DNA of 35,001 nucleotides, from contig JAUNJL010000023.1 in the NCBI GenBank assembly GCA_030533315.1, positions 1 through 35,001 of the forward strand, in the 5' to 3' direction. This document shows positions 9,501 to 14,987 of the stretch, in pieces. The stretch's first letter is position 1; every line of letters starts with the position of its first letter. Source of the stretch: Eubacteriales bacterium. GTDB lineage: Bacteria; Bacillota_A; Clostridia; Lachnospirales; Lachnospiraceae. The position numbers and the translations under genes were made by a program. The notes beneath the pieces were generated by a model. The model saw only the letters and a program-made list of their open reading frames with translations. It searched no databases and was not told the origin of the DNA.

Positions 9501-11216
9501 GATACTCACCGTACTGGCCGCCTCATTTCCGAGGTACGGATAATAGATCAGGTAACTCTGGCTCTGAACCAGGTATGCTTCTTTGTACCACCCGTCACCA
9601 TCACTATAATAACCGTCAGATAACGAGGCCGTGTTCCCAGACAGATCGGTCACCCCAAAGGACCAGCCCGTATATCCCTGGCCAGTCTGTTTTACCTGGT
9701 AAACACCAGACACATCCGGCACAAAGCTCCTGACATAATAACCTGGCTCCGTCCCCGTCAACTCCTCCCCCTCTGTCATGGGAGCAATCTTTGAGGCCCG
9801 GACAGAAGACTGCACCGATGAGCCATAGCCAACACGATAGGACCAATACCGCCTTACATAATAGGTTTTGCCGGCCTCCAGGGAATAAACACGCAGACGT
9901 ATTCCTGAATATCCCCCATCATGAGAGGAAGAACTAGAATCATTCACCACCGAGGCAATCACCCCATTTTCATCTCGCAGCTCGACGGTATCATCGGAAT
10001 TAGATCCCCCCGTCAGGTCAAGCATGGTCTGAACCTCATACTCTCCGGCCTCGGCCACATTGATCTTATAATATTCATAGAGCTCCGGCGCCGCACTGGT
10101 GACGGTCTCATCCAGAATCAGCTCCGGCATCTCCTCAAAAGTCTTGATCTGGATCTCATACTCCAGGACGCATTCCCCGTACGTGACGGTGGCCGTATAG
10201 GTGCCGGGCACGTACACTCTTTCACCGGTGCCAAGAGTCTCCGTCTGTACATTGTCTGTGACCCGCAGACCACTGCTTCCATAAGTATAAGAGACATTCT
10301 CCACCGTCCCGTCCGTGTACGCCACGTCCAGGCTCAACCCGAAATAGCTCACCCTAGTAGTGTTGTTCGGGGTATTGAGTTCCCGGTAATACACCCTCTG
10401 AGGATAGGATGCAATCTTTGCCTCCTTTACGGCCCGCCTCGTATAGTCCACGCAGATATCGAAGGAGCCCTTCATGAACTCGTAACACATCTGCACGGCG
10501 TAGTAGTAGGTTTTTCCCGCCTCCAGGGCATAGCTGAGGGCAAAATTGGAATTTGAGTCAGACGCATCGTCGTTTTCCCTCAGAGCCTCCCCTTCTGGAT
10601 CCTCATAAACGGAAGCCAGGGTATCGTAGCTGCCAGAGGAGGTCAAGGTATACACTCCGGAAATCTCTGGTGTAAACCGGTACCATCTCACCGGCTCCTC
10701 CTCCGTAATGCGCACAGTCACCTCCGCACCCTCCGTCAGGGCAGGATAAGGGCTGTCCTCCTCCTGGGAAGGGATCTCCTCCTCCGGTACGACAGGATCC
10801 TGGGGAACCGGATCCGCCTCAGGAGCTAAGGGTTCCTCCGCTTCGCCCTCCTCACCGGGCACAACGATATCACCGGAGGGAGCCTCCTCTCCATCTACAT
10901 TCTGGATCCCCTCTCTCTCCCCCGCAGTCACATCCTCCAAGGGCTGCTCCAATAGGATCTCCTCAGGAAGCGCATCCGCCTCCGGGAACGTATCTGATCC
11001 CGGGGACACGGACTCCTCCGGAGCCTCCCCGTTCTCCACACCTGCAGGATCCTCTGGCTCCCCATCAGGCAGTGATGAGAAGGGATCCTCCGACGGAGCC
11101 ATTCCATCCTGCCCGTCCGTGAATTCACTTGCCGCCACAGCCGTCAGGCTGTTCACCGGCAGGGAAGTGAATGTCATGGCCAAGGCCATGGCCATCGCCA
11201 ATACTCTCCGCTTCAT
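1..11216 (-). CDS. Giant exported modular surface protein (PPC-like/Ig-like/Big_2/Fn3/PKD/MBG repeats), partial at C-terminus
   Basis: One frame stays open from the ATG at 11216 to the window edge, giving at least 3,738 codons with no stop; I followed the translation throughout. Residues 1-31 form a signal peptide (basic MKRR, hydrophobic core, cleavage near AVAA). Residues 32-165 are acidic and Pro/Glu-rich. From about 166 to 2640, PPC-like modules (WYRFTPE...SGxY...AGKTYYY) alternate with Ig-like modules marked by a D-G-T-x-E-x-L-S-Y-G motif near residues 300, 713, 1217, 1630, 1954, 2164 and 2475. Next come a Big_2-like domain (about 2648-2730), Fn3-like (2840-2935), PKD-like (2945-3030), CNA-B-like (3042-3125), and YDG/MBG-type 78-residue repeats from about 3548. 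The C-terminal anchor lies outside the window. The RBS AAAGGAG sits 7 nt before this ATG; an in-frame ATG at 11291 is a serious alternative. The architecture suggests an adhesin or stalk-like cell-surface protein; ligand and function are unknown. Confidence 0.9.
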   Translation of the reverse strand, partial: MKRRVLAMAMALAMTFTSLPVNSLTAVAASEFTDGQDGMAPSEDPFSSLPDGEPEDPAGVENGEAPEESVSPGSDTFPEADALPEEILLEQPLEDVTAGEREGIQNVDGEEAPSGDIVVPGEEGEAEEPLAPEADPVPQDPVVPEEEIPSQEEDSPYPALTEGAEVTVRITEEEPVRWYRFTPEISGVYTLTSSGSYDTLASVYEDPEGEALRENDDASDSNSNFALSYALEAGKTYYYAVQMCYEFMKGSFDICVDYTRRAVKEAKIASYPQRVYYRELNTPNNTTRVSYFGLSLDVAYTDGTVENVSYTYGSSGLRVTDNVQTETLGTGERVYVPGTYTATVTYGECVLEYEIQIKTFEEMPELILDETVTSAAPELYEYYKINVAEAGEYEVQTMLDLTGGSNSDDTVELRDENGVIASVVNDSSSSSHDGGYSGIRLRVYSLEAGKTYYVRRYWSYRVGYGSSVQSSVRASKIAPMTEGEELTGTEPGYYVRSFVPDVSGVYQVKQTGQGYTGWSFGVTDLSGNTASLSDGYYSDGDGWYKEAYLVQSQSYLIYYPYLGNEAASTVSIQLKADDAHILAEGGEFSLTGTGQRQVVYVKPEQPGLYCLELEMETGSEEEWGYFYLSGGYSYFYESGFKNDGKTYYRVVRMTGQVCRAKIDAFSIPKGESGTIRLTRLPSVTGFEISQYPRTEYGEGERFYEDSGLEELTAQATYEDGSQEELSWGQVSEKTGLSLRRDSGAEYLGVNLKPGSYTFQIGYLDQSASFRIKVSGTEGEEMPSLTAGMPVSGKAEETGLLKYRFVPETSGFYQVRSTMSMKVLDGAWEEVGRSVSIGSGVSEEAYPYQTDLWLEAGATYYLYGDVFLDRDYGVAVDAVPVLTLEEDFDVEIPYSGGARWYAFTPETPGIHTVYSYDLTGDAYVELYDAAGNRIAYNDDGGDGLNFCLEHSLGAGKTYYYKFRMYGGGTGSYKVHFQGDTRNATEMEMGRTYEVDAAGSEAWYRFTPEASGMYTVTSEGGPYEYAYLYKDSLTSYVTSDYNGAGNGNFRLSYWMKAGETFYYRFGTNAEASYRVRLQDTTVKDLSVGTIYELALANPGDEVWYRFTPETDGRFVIYSTSSGSNVYPEIYLYAEDQSSYMDYDANGGNGGSFLLGCDLTANKTYYFRTRSRYNHTGTYDVHFEAAPETQSVAVAASPSRIYCENMETSVDYTGLAMAITYQDGTTESLSYGRKSPRTGRTITVTEPEGMWEDDRLKAGTHALQAIYDGKEAEFSVVVKGADEMRSFTGSLSGAAADFQNDSMKFSVESDGYYILRTKYSSVTLEAKVYDTEGNRKYPYKSDYSYYGDDRHTYEVLRLQAEETYLLVLEGTPGAEGDYEVVLEAADPLSLTAVDEGIWGTYGKLYSLEITESGYYSLSSDLDVTSGYLDLDCFKENGSGCSYIDYRSGNGHYQKYFYLREGKYFVLSKGNSFGVGYTLSASRIAAPLPLDTEETGTLSESFTLFTFTPSQSGNYTFSSTVTGANAYYGSAQISVYEKGSSIGYGTGSSGYDGELGAYQASYSMGAALTAGEEYLVRLSSSSSSYAGAEYTLRVSLTREVASLELVNAPKQVYYYKLDLLTRDTDLGSGTSVKVTYTDGTEETLSSYGTSAVSGQRYTLRLPETAKYSASGYVLAGTWNAQLTYLNKTISVPIKVKTIGVMPSVEFNESGQGSYSGISEGEDGSGYVRFVAPEDGFYNLTLGAESGSGIRYSGILNGAYDSYRYTTEDVSSESRALVNTSVYVREGQPCYVKYQRSEVGEVALSVERASDKVITELIPGKEETVSIEKGGDAKWFSFTPTSSGRYHLNSLDAGRSIRAELYLSPDDSNYQASADSYYYSSYNNTNGYDLRLSYDLTAGKTYYYKTAYSYDSYTGTYRMVLVKESRAKSLELLTEGQIYCSSLPGFVANSFANLEFQITYEDDTTETMTFGYKGGTQRNYSLQGRRISYDAPSFSNDDGTPIEDGMYTVNFHYDGVSCQVDDVLVCAVSGLDSAQGTFQAEIGAGAYKYYRYAPEESGYYRVMASGRTSYPSVVMFDKYMQEIAPLYTNSYLKNGAYSRVCVYNLGGITETGDGYCLRLGNSSSAAMSVGCTLEKMSQATDLQVSSYPQLDYYLGVDSSFAPDGLALLVTYGDGTTETLSYGDNSTVTGLSLEVQVGDSVDGSLYLGSSGSKIVLVRYMDQTASLEINVKDPADVGEMTDTAAVSGEIATVRDYAYVKYTAAKSGFYDFMLTGEGTVPYISYIRNASYTELESFDYYSGGARYDSSLTALGNRSTRHYLVYLLEGKTYYMKGYLTENGQRTSGSYEASVAPLEDLRDASCGGTLDGGKTAVYQLTAWADGYYQFTLQGVNNGAVRIYNSSFNAIKATYGEEDGRKYAAARLRAGNAYFVACVNQGSGETAYSVQADKRPEVTSISIAQEPEKPVYYAQFENSVNPGGLVVAIHYADGTQEELAYGESSQWGLSLSLDTTTIQKDENGNFETGTQTVGVIYLDKRASFTIEVQDFDIASALAMEAEKWEDVDLSAGASAFYVFTPEKDVEYRYYSHGDAAVVGYIYDSGYDLLTSGTGGGDKDFSLSCELKKGESYILRVRGLSAKAPISTKVRVHDTTAWIEVTSLSLAQDEMILGSIGETQALTAIVKPDNADYKDQISWTSADSQIVSVDEKGVVTAQKEGETTVTATAEDGGYQASCTVYVDLKDPQLTEVYPADKTVMGPSASTMWIYAQDNVGVEKVTVEYKKSTEAEYTLSVDSDKDEGNGQSSVNKAQLPVGDDYFQDGDEINVRVTACDKGGRKSQPQERTYVIDKKAPSVTNASAVHDTDLRAVKVTWKGNQEEDISGYAIYRKVKDASEDTYQYLGTCQGYVNQADYSYVDDKVENKDQVYTYKIAASDQRGNTAEFVLENTEVTRINEEPVIRLNCQSTMISGEAYAFDLSGSTDDGSIVSWSVDYGDDWADEGQTGQTSYTHTYTLPEGTADAAYTVKVTATDDEGAKATLEKSVRVVDLANASMVTVTVVDKRGLTLENAPVYVNMGEDTQEKLTTDGKGKVEYIALPGFTTVGSYMEGYLPVKRTIQAEAGKKAEVTLVLEKKDLVEARFESHRMTLDEIRDAGIDVSDPANHHVVEYQVTLMYSTVKFRYNGKGVCDIEGSGDYHYIPYVLDDEVIVILEIPVKASILKEFYGVNMYIINNASEDFSLLDNHVKLNVPDGLTVMEGEGAAAVETDIPEIKGQSTELVTWILRGDKEGEYDLTADYRGVLSDFNEPVSATFKSDKKITVYGVSNMEITLQIPESFTDGEFYYNLVMRNKGAGNDADMYLPQLSGAGDLIQTKYTKEDGTGVCVDEMPEVLRAGESITKNYLITDQIYEQLHEKYPDYESFVFYFKNMWIEEVSSYGIPLIVEFLTWEDMKATYDSYRAQVPEVTKLEAVGAVYGYKEGDAYLEVEGKAADGAEYDLSYEWYDTSYDTQDAQPIGEGSRFVVPAGLDAGEYHYHCVVIATRKDNKNKAQTQYQDVVLTIAPKPVTLVWSGNETRTYNGEPSNVTAAVVETGLLGEDTCTVTVTGGTEVYAGTHTATAASLSNENYALPEENTCQYVIEPKVVTLIWSGNETRTYDGEPSNVTAAVNQEDLIGEDTCTVEVDGGTEVYAGTHTATAASLSNENYALPEENTCQYVIDPKVVTLIWSGNETRTYDGEPSNVTAAVNQEDLIG

Positions 11217-11288
11217 ACGTACTCTCCTTTCTGTCTCCAGAGACTGCCGCAAGGCCTTTTTCAGACTGTCAAAATCTTTTTCCACAGC

Positions 11289-11302
11289 CATGCATTCCCT
11301 CC
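11289..11302 (-). promoter_or_regulatory. Alternative upstream start (ATG 11291) with RBS GGAGGG for the giant gene
   Basis: GGAGGG (11297-11302) lies 5 nt before an ATG at 11289-11291 that is in frame with, and 25 codons upstream of, the ATG at 11216. Using it would add a charged amphipathic extension (begins MAVEKDFDSLKKAL) ahead of the basic MKRR of the signal peptide. Both starts have good ribosome binding sites, so the sequence alone does not decide. Confidence 0.5.
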
Positions 11303-11441
11303 GGCAGCCTGTTTATAGTGCTTCCGGCAAGCCGCATCACCTGCGGCATACCGCTGCCATACAAAATCCCGCCCCCCAAACAACAATTAACAGATTTCTT
11401 TTCAAACCCTTCTTCTGTTTTCAGGCGGTCTTTTGTCTGTT

Positions 11442-11470
11442 ATTATAAAAAACAATATGAATTTTGGCAA
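11442..11470 (-). promoter_or_regulatory. Sigma-A-type promoter of the giant surface protein gene
   Basis: The -35 TTGCCA (11465-11470) and -10 TATAAT (11442-11447) are separated by exactly 17 bp. Transcription would start near 11435, leaving a leader of about 145 or 220 nt depending on the start codon used. The leader contains a GC-rich stem (GCCGC/GCGGC near 11330-11350) that I cannot assign to a known riboswitch class. The promoter lies just downstream of the terminator of the transporter operon. Confidence 0.85.
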
Positions 11471-11534
11471 GTAAAATTTGGGTATAAACGCTAAAATTTG
11501 GATATGGAAACCGGGAAATTTGGACATCCTGTTT

Positions 11535-11584
11535 CAAAAACAGCCGCCTCCGGCAGAGGTTTTTCCCTGCCAAAGGCGGCTGTT
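11535..11584 (-). terminator. Rho-independent terminator of the TrpXYZ-type transporter operon
   Basis: A 10-bp stem AACAGCCGCC/GGCGGCTGTT (11575-11584 with 11539-11548) is extended by an inner GGCAG/CTGCC pairing and followed on the minus strand by a short T tract (11535-11540). It begins one base after the ATPase stop codon, so it ends the transporter transcript before the promoter of the next gene. Confidence 0.88.
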
Positions 11585-11585
11585 C

Positions 11586-12380
11586 TTATTTGGTCCTGGA
11601 AAGGAGGATACGGTCGTTATCCAAAGCCTTTCCGGCCCTCTCATTGAATTTTTCCAGAAGCCCGTCCACGGTCAGGCCCTCCCTCTCCTTTCCACTGACG
11701 TCCAGCACAATGCTGCCGCCGTCCATCATCAGAGTCCGGTTTCCCAGCTCCAGGGCAGACTTCATGTTGTGGGTGATCATGAGACAGGTAAGCTGGTTCT
11801 CCTCCACCACCCGTCTTGTAATGTCCAGCACCTTCCCCGCCGTGCCGGGATCCAGGGCGGCAGTATGCTCATCCAGGAGCAAAAGCTTCGGCGGATTCAT
11901 GGTGGCCATGAGAAGGGTCAGCGCCTGCCTCTGGCCCCCCGACAGCAGCCCCACCGGCTGAGACATACGGTTCTCCAGTCCAATGTCCAGAAGCGCCAGC
12001 TGTTCCTGGAACCGCCGGTGATCCGCCCTGGAGATATGGGACAGCCACCCGCCGGAGCCTGCCGCAAGAGCCAGGTTCTCCTGAATGGTCATCCCCGGGG
12101 CCGTTCCCCGCATGGGATCCTGATAGAGACGGCCCACGCTTTTTGCCCGGACATGCTGAGGCAAAAAGGTGATGTCCTTCCCATCCAGGATCACAGAACC
12201 GGAATCCGTAAAAAAATCTCCGCAGATGGCGTTAAACAGGGTAGATTTTCCCGCACCGTTGGAGCCGATGATGGTCACAAAATCCCCCTTCTCCAGATGG
12301 AGGGACAGATCCTGGATAGCCATTTTTTCATTGACGGTCCCCGGATTAAAGGTTTTGGAAATATGTTCGATCTTCAGCAT
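11586..12380 (-). CDS. ABC transporter ATP-binding protein, TrpZ-like
   Basis: The 264-residue protein is a standalone nucleotide-binding subunit that would power import through the adjacent permease. Visible motifs are Walker A GSNGAGKST (about residues 39-47), the signature LLSGGQRQAL (about 145), and Walker B with D-loop LLLLDEHTAALDP (about 165-177). The DEHTAALDP wording is typical of the ATPases that partner ABC_sub_bind-type binding proteins. The ATG at 12380 follows a GGAGGAG site and starts 3 nt after the permease stop, so the two are translationally close. It is the last gene of the T-box operon and is followed at once by a terminator. I infer tryptophan or a related aromatic compound as substrate from the leader; the ATPase itself does not show substrate. 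Confidence 0.95.
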   Translation of the reverse strand: MLKIEHISKTFNPGTVNEKMAIQDLSLHLEKGDFVTIIGSNGAGKSTLFNAICGDFFTDSGSVILDGKDITFLPQHVRAKSVGRLYQDPMRGTAPGMTIQENLALAAGSGGWLSHISRADHRRFQEQLALLDIGLENRMSQPVGLLSGGQRQALTLLMATMNPPKLLLLDEHTAALDPGTAGKVLDITRRVVEENQLTCLMITHNMKSALELGNRTLMMDGGSIVLDVSGKEREGLTVDGLLEKFNERAGKALDNDRILLSRTK

Positions 12381-12383
12381 TTG

Positions 12384-13310
12384 TCAGCTCCTCCTTGCCT
12401 GATGGGTCATTCTCCTGCGGATCTGGGGCCACTGACGCTTCAAATAAGGCCCGGAGATGGCCAGCACCACAATGACGGAGGAGACCAGCTTCAGCATAAA
12501 GGCCGGCATGTGGAAGCGAAGGGCGATGGTGTACACCAGGCGGAACACGAAGGATCCCACCACCATGCCAATGGCTCTCACCAGGATCCCTCCCCTTCCC
12601 ATCAGGGTCCCTCCGATGAGGAGGGAGGCCAAGGCGATGGTCACCATGCCCTGGCCAATGTTGATGTCCACCGACTTCTGGGACTGGGACAGCAGGCACC
12701 CGGAAAGGGCGGTAAAGGCATTTGCCACGCAAAGCCCCACAATGGTGGTAAACACAGGGTTGATGGAGGAGGACCGCACCATGTCCGCATTGTTTCCCGT
12801 GGCCCGAATGGCAAGGCCAAGACGGGTTTTTAGGAAGAATACCAAAAAGGTGATCACCAGGATCACTCCTATGAGGGCCACCAAGATGTCCGACCTGCCT
12901 GCCAGAGGCGTCTCCTTTAGAACCTCCTTCATCATGGTGAACACCGTCTCCGTCCGGTTCATGTTCAGAAGGGACGAGCCTCCCATCACCGCAATGTTGA
13001 CCGAGTAAAGCCCGGTGTTCACGATGATGCCGGCCAACAGGCTGTCCACACCCAGCTTCGTCTGCAGAAAAGCTGTGACAAAGCCGGAGCAGACACCGGC
13101 CAGCATGGCGGCCAGGATCGATAGGTAGGGATGTCCGCTGATGGCCACCCCCGCCCCCACCGCCGCCCCAAGAGTGAAGCAGCCGTCCGTGGAGAGGTCG
13201 CAGACATTCAGCATGGAATAGCTGAGGAAAAGGGCCAGAACAGCCAGGGAACAGATCAGTCCCAGCTTCAAGGCCGTCTCCCCAAGGGTAAGTATGGTAC
13301 TGATGGTCAC
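12384..13310 (-). CDS. ABC transporter permease, TrpY-like (BPD_transp_2 family)
   Basis: The 308-residue protein is highly hydrophobic, with about eight predicted membrane segments, and belongs by appearance to the branched-chain amino acid/sugar-type permease family. A conserved early segment (LSTDGCFTLGAAVGAG, about residues 37-52) matches the form seen in permeases that pair with ABC_sub_bind proteins. The start is GTG at 13310, 8 nt after a full AGGAGG site. It lies between the binding protein (112 bp upstream, with hairpins) and the ATPase (3 nt downstream), forming a complete importer. Basic residues at the C-terminus are expected on the cytoplasmic side. Substrate is inferred from the T-box leader only. 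Confidence 0.93.
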   Translation of the reverse strand: MTISTILTLGETALKLGLICSLAVLALFLSYSMLNVCDLSTDGCFTLGAAVGAGVAISGHPYLSILAAMLAGVCSGFVTAFLQTKLGVDSLLAGIIVNTGLYSVNIAVMGGSSLLNMNRTETVFTMMKEVLKETPLAGRSDILVALIGVILVITFLVFFLKTRLGLAIRATGNNADMVRSSSINPVFTTIVGLCVANAFTALSGCLLSQSQKSVDINIGQGMVTIALASLLIGGTLMGRGGILVRAIGMVVGSFVFRLVYTIALRFHMPAFMLKLVSSVIVVLAISGPYLKRQWPQIRRRMTHQARRS

Positions 13311-13330
13311 AATTTTTTCCTCCTGAAATC

Positions 13331-13422
13331 CGTCTTTTCCCCCGTTGTCAAAACGGGGGAAGAAAAAGCCAGCGGATCGGGCTTACAGCCCCTCATGCGG
13401 CCAGCCACAGGCCGCATGGGCG
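13331..13422 (-). other. Two hairpins between binding-protein and permease genes
   Basis: Directly after the binding-protein stop there is an ATGCGGCC/GGCCGCAT stem (about 13396-13420), followed by a second stem CCCCCGTT/AACGGGGG near 13340-13362 just before the permease RBS. Neither has a good T tract, so they look more like mRNA-stability or processing structures that could raise binding-protein level over permease and ATPase than like full terminators. That role is inference. Confidence 0.55.
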
Positions 13423-14460
13423 TCAGCCCTCCAGCTCGTCAAAGCTCTCGGCCGTCACAATCTCGTTTACCTGCGTACACAGCGGCTCAAAGGCTTCTCT
13501 GATAGTCTCAAAATCAAAGCCGATGCCCTCACAGGTCTCCGTGTTCACGGTGGCGGTACCATTGTCGAAGGTCTTCACCCCCGTCTCGGCAGGAACAGCT
13601 CCCTCTACCAGGATCTCTGAGATCATGTCCGCCGTCTCCCTTCCCAGGTTTGCGTAATCCACCCCGTAGCCTAAGAATGCGCCGTTGAGGGCAAAGGAAT
13701 CCGCTCCCGTGTAGTGGGGGATGCCCGCATCGATGAATTTTTCATAGATGGAAAGCTCCGCCGTCATGATGGTGTTGTCCGTGGGGGTAAAGACGGCGTC
13801 CACTCCGTCCGCCACCAGCGCGTCCGCCGCCAGCTGTACCTCGTCCGTGGTGGTTCCGGTGCGCTCCACGTATTCGATCCCCTTTTCGTCCAGATATTCC
13901 TTCGCCGCCTGGATGGGCCCAGTGGAAGCGTCCTGTCCGATGTCATACAAGAGACCGATCTTTTTTGCCTCCGGGTTCGCCGCAAAGATCAGGTTCATGA
14001 CGGAAGCCGTGTCCAGATAGTCGGAGGTGCCGGTCAGATTGGCTCCCGGAGCCTCCAGGGACTCCACAAGGCCTGCTCCCACCGGATCCGTCACTGCGGA
14101 GAACACCACCGGCACGTCGCTCCCCTCGGTGGCTGCCTGCATACGCATGGCCACAGGTGTGGCGATCCCCACCATCAGATCCACGCCGTCCGCCTGGAAG
14201 TCCGTGATGATCTGCTCCATCACGTTGGCATCCGCATTACAGTTGTCGTAGGAGATCTCAAAGGTCACCCCTTTTTCCTCCTCCAGCTCCGAAAGGCGCT
14301 CCTGGATGTTGTCCACGATCTGGTTCAGGGATGCGTCGTCCACGTAATTGCAGATGCCCACCTTGTAGGTATCCTCCGCATATACCAGGGTTGCTCCCCC
14401 TGTCGCTGCCATTGCCATTGCCGCTGCGGTAAGTACGATTGTCATTGCTTTTCTTTTCAT
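13423..14460 (-). CDS. ABC transporter substrate-binding protein, TrpX-like (ABC_sub_bind, PF04392 type)
   Basis: The 345-residue extracytoplasmic binding protein has a signal peptide (MKRKAMTIVL..., cleavage probably after VYA at about residue 28) followed by two Rossmann-like lobes. Segments such as VGIATPVAMRMQAAT, PVVFSAVTDPVGAGLV and VFTPTDNTIMT are characteristic of this family, which includes the T-box-controlled TrpX proteins. There is no cysteine in the signal region, so the usual Gram-positive lipid anchor is absent; the first Cys is in VGICNY of the mature part. The ATG at 14460 follows GAGGAG. The gene is first in the operon, about 200 nt beyond the T-box terminator. Tryptophan is the likely ligand from the leader; tyrosine or another aromatic compound is possible. 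Confidence 0.93.
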   Translation of the reverse strand: MKRKAMTIVLTAAAMAMAATGGATLVYAEDTYKVGICNYVDDASLNQIVDNIQERLSELEEEKGVTFEISYDNCNADANVMEQIITDFQADGVDLMVGIATPVAMRMQAATEGSDVPVVFSAVTDPVGAGLVESLEAPGANLTGTSDYLDTASVMNLIFAANPEAKKIGLLYDIGQDASTGPIQAAKEYLDEKGIEYVERTGTTTDEVQLAADALVADGVDAVFTPTDNTIMTAELSIYEKFIDAGIPHYTGADSFALNGAFLGYGVDYANLGRETADMISEILVEGAVPAETGVKTFDNGTATVNTETCEGIGFDFETIREAFEPLCTQVNEIVTAESFDELEG

Positions 14461-14666
14461 TTTTGATTTCTCCTCTCATCACTTTCCTGTCATATTTTGG
14501 GGAACCCCCGTCCCTGTCGTCCGTGAGAAAGAATGCTGATCCCGCAATCTTCACAAAAAAGCAGGAAGTCTTCCCTCCCCCCACAGTCCAATCTAGGGGG
14601 AAGATGGCTTTTCCTGTCCCGGCGAAGCGCCTGCGAAGGTGCGCCTCTGCGGCTGCCTGCGCAAAC

Positions 14667-14702
14667 AAAAACCGCCCCAAGCATATCTCCTGCTTGAGAC
14701 GG
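14667..14702 (-). terminator. Conditional terminator of the T-box leader
   Basis: The RNA folds CCGTCTCAAGCA against TGCTTGGGGCGG (with G-U pairs) and runs into TTTTT at 14667-14671. The 5' arm immediately follows the antiterminator region, as expected for a T-box in which uncharged tRNA prevents this hairpin from forming. Confidence 0.88.
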
Positions 14703-14940
14703 TAATAATGACTTATTATCGCGGTACCACTCAAATTGACCTTACGTCCACTTTCCCATGTACAAACATACATTCCTGATTGGTAACGGGTTCGGTTCCC
14801 GTCGGCGCCTACTCCGGTGTACCACAGTTTCGGGCCGCCCTCGAAAGGCCATTCAACAAGCTGCTCCATACGGGCTTCCACCTCCGCCCCGCTCTCTGTC
14901 ATGTCGCCGGCATGTCTACTACTCTTTCTCATCGGTTTGT
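14667..14940 (-). promoter_or_regulatory. T-box leader, specifier UGG (tryptophan), controlling the TrpXYZ-type operon
   Basis: The T-box core GAGTGGTACCGCG lies at 14720-14732. Stem I can be drawn in detail: a lower helix GAAAG/CTTTC, a K-turn ATGA/GA, a specifier loop with AGTAGTA opposite GAATGGC, an upper helix GACATGC/GCTTGTT, an AG bulge (AGAGAGC) and a GGTGGAA terminal loop. With GAA as the loop-E strand, the specifier codon is TGG at 14849-14851, tryptophan. Two details are atypical: the base after the codon is C rather than a purine, and the tRNA-end-binding bulge reads TGGT, which would pair with an A discriminator (G by wobble), whereas tRNA-Trp usually has G. Methionine (ATG, one base over) is the less likely alternative. 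About 200 nt between the terminator and the first start codon (14461-14666) hold nothing I recognise. Confidence 0.9.
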
Positions 14941-14955
14941 CCTTTGATGTGCTTT

Positions 14956-14984
14956 ACTTTAGCACAGTGATGCGAAAATGTCAA
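14956..14984 (-). promoter_or_regulatory. Promoter of the T-box/TrpXYZ operon
   Basis: A perfect -35 TTGACA (14979-14984) and -10 TAAAGT (14956-14961) are spaced by 17 bp. The -35 box starts 3 bp after the UPF0210 stop codon. Transcription would start near 14949, just ahead of Stem I of the T-box. No terminator separates the upstream gene from this leader, so upstream transcripts may also pass through the T-box. Confidence 0.85.
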
Positions 14985-14987
14985 CCC

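Noticed and set aside
11290..11440. A c-di-GMP or other known riboswitch in the giant gene leader
   Set aside because: There is a stem-loop, but the conserved core sequences of the classes I know are not present.
14741..14830. A second tandem T-box (TGTGGTACACC resembles a core)
   Set aside because: It lacks the ACCGCG part and a second Stem I or terminator.
14258..14932. A 224-codon frame through the T-box leader
   Set aside because: It crosses the T-box, its terminator and the first transporter gene in another frame; it is non-coding leader.
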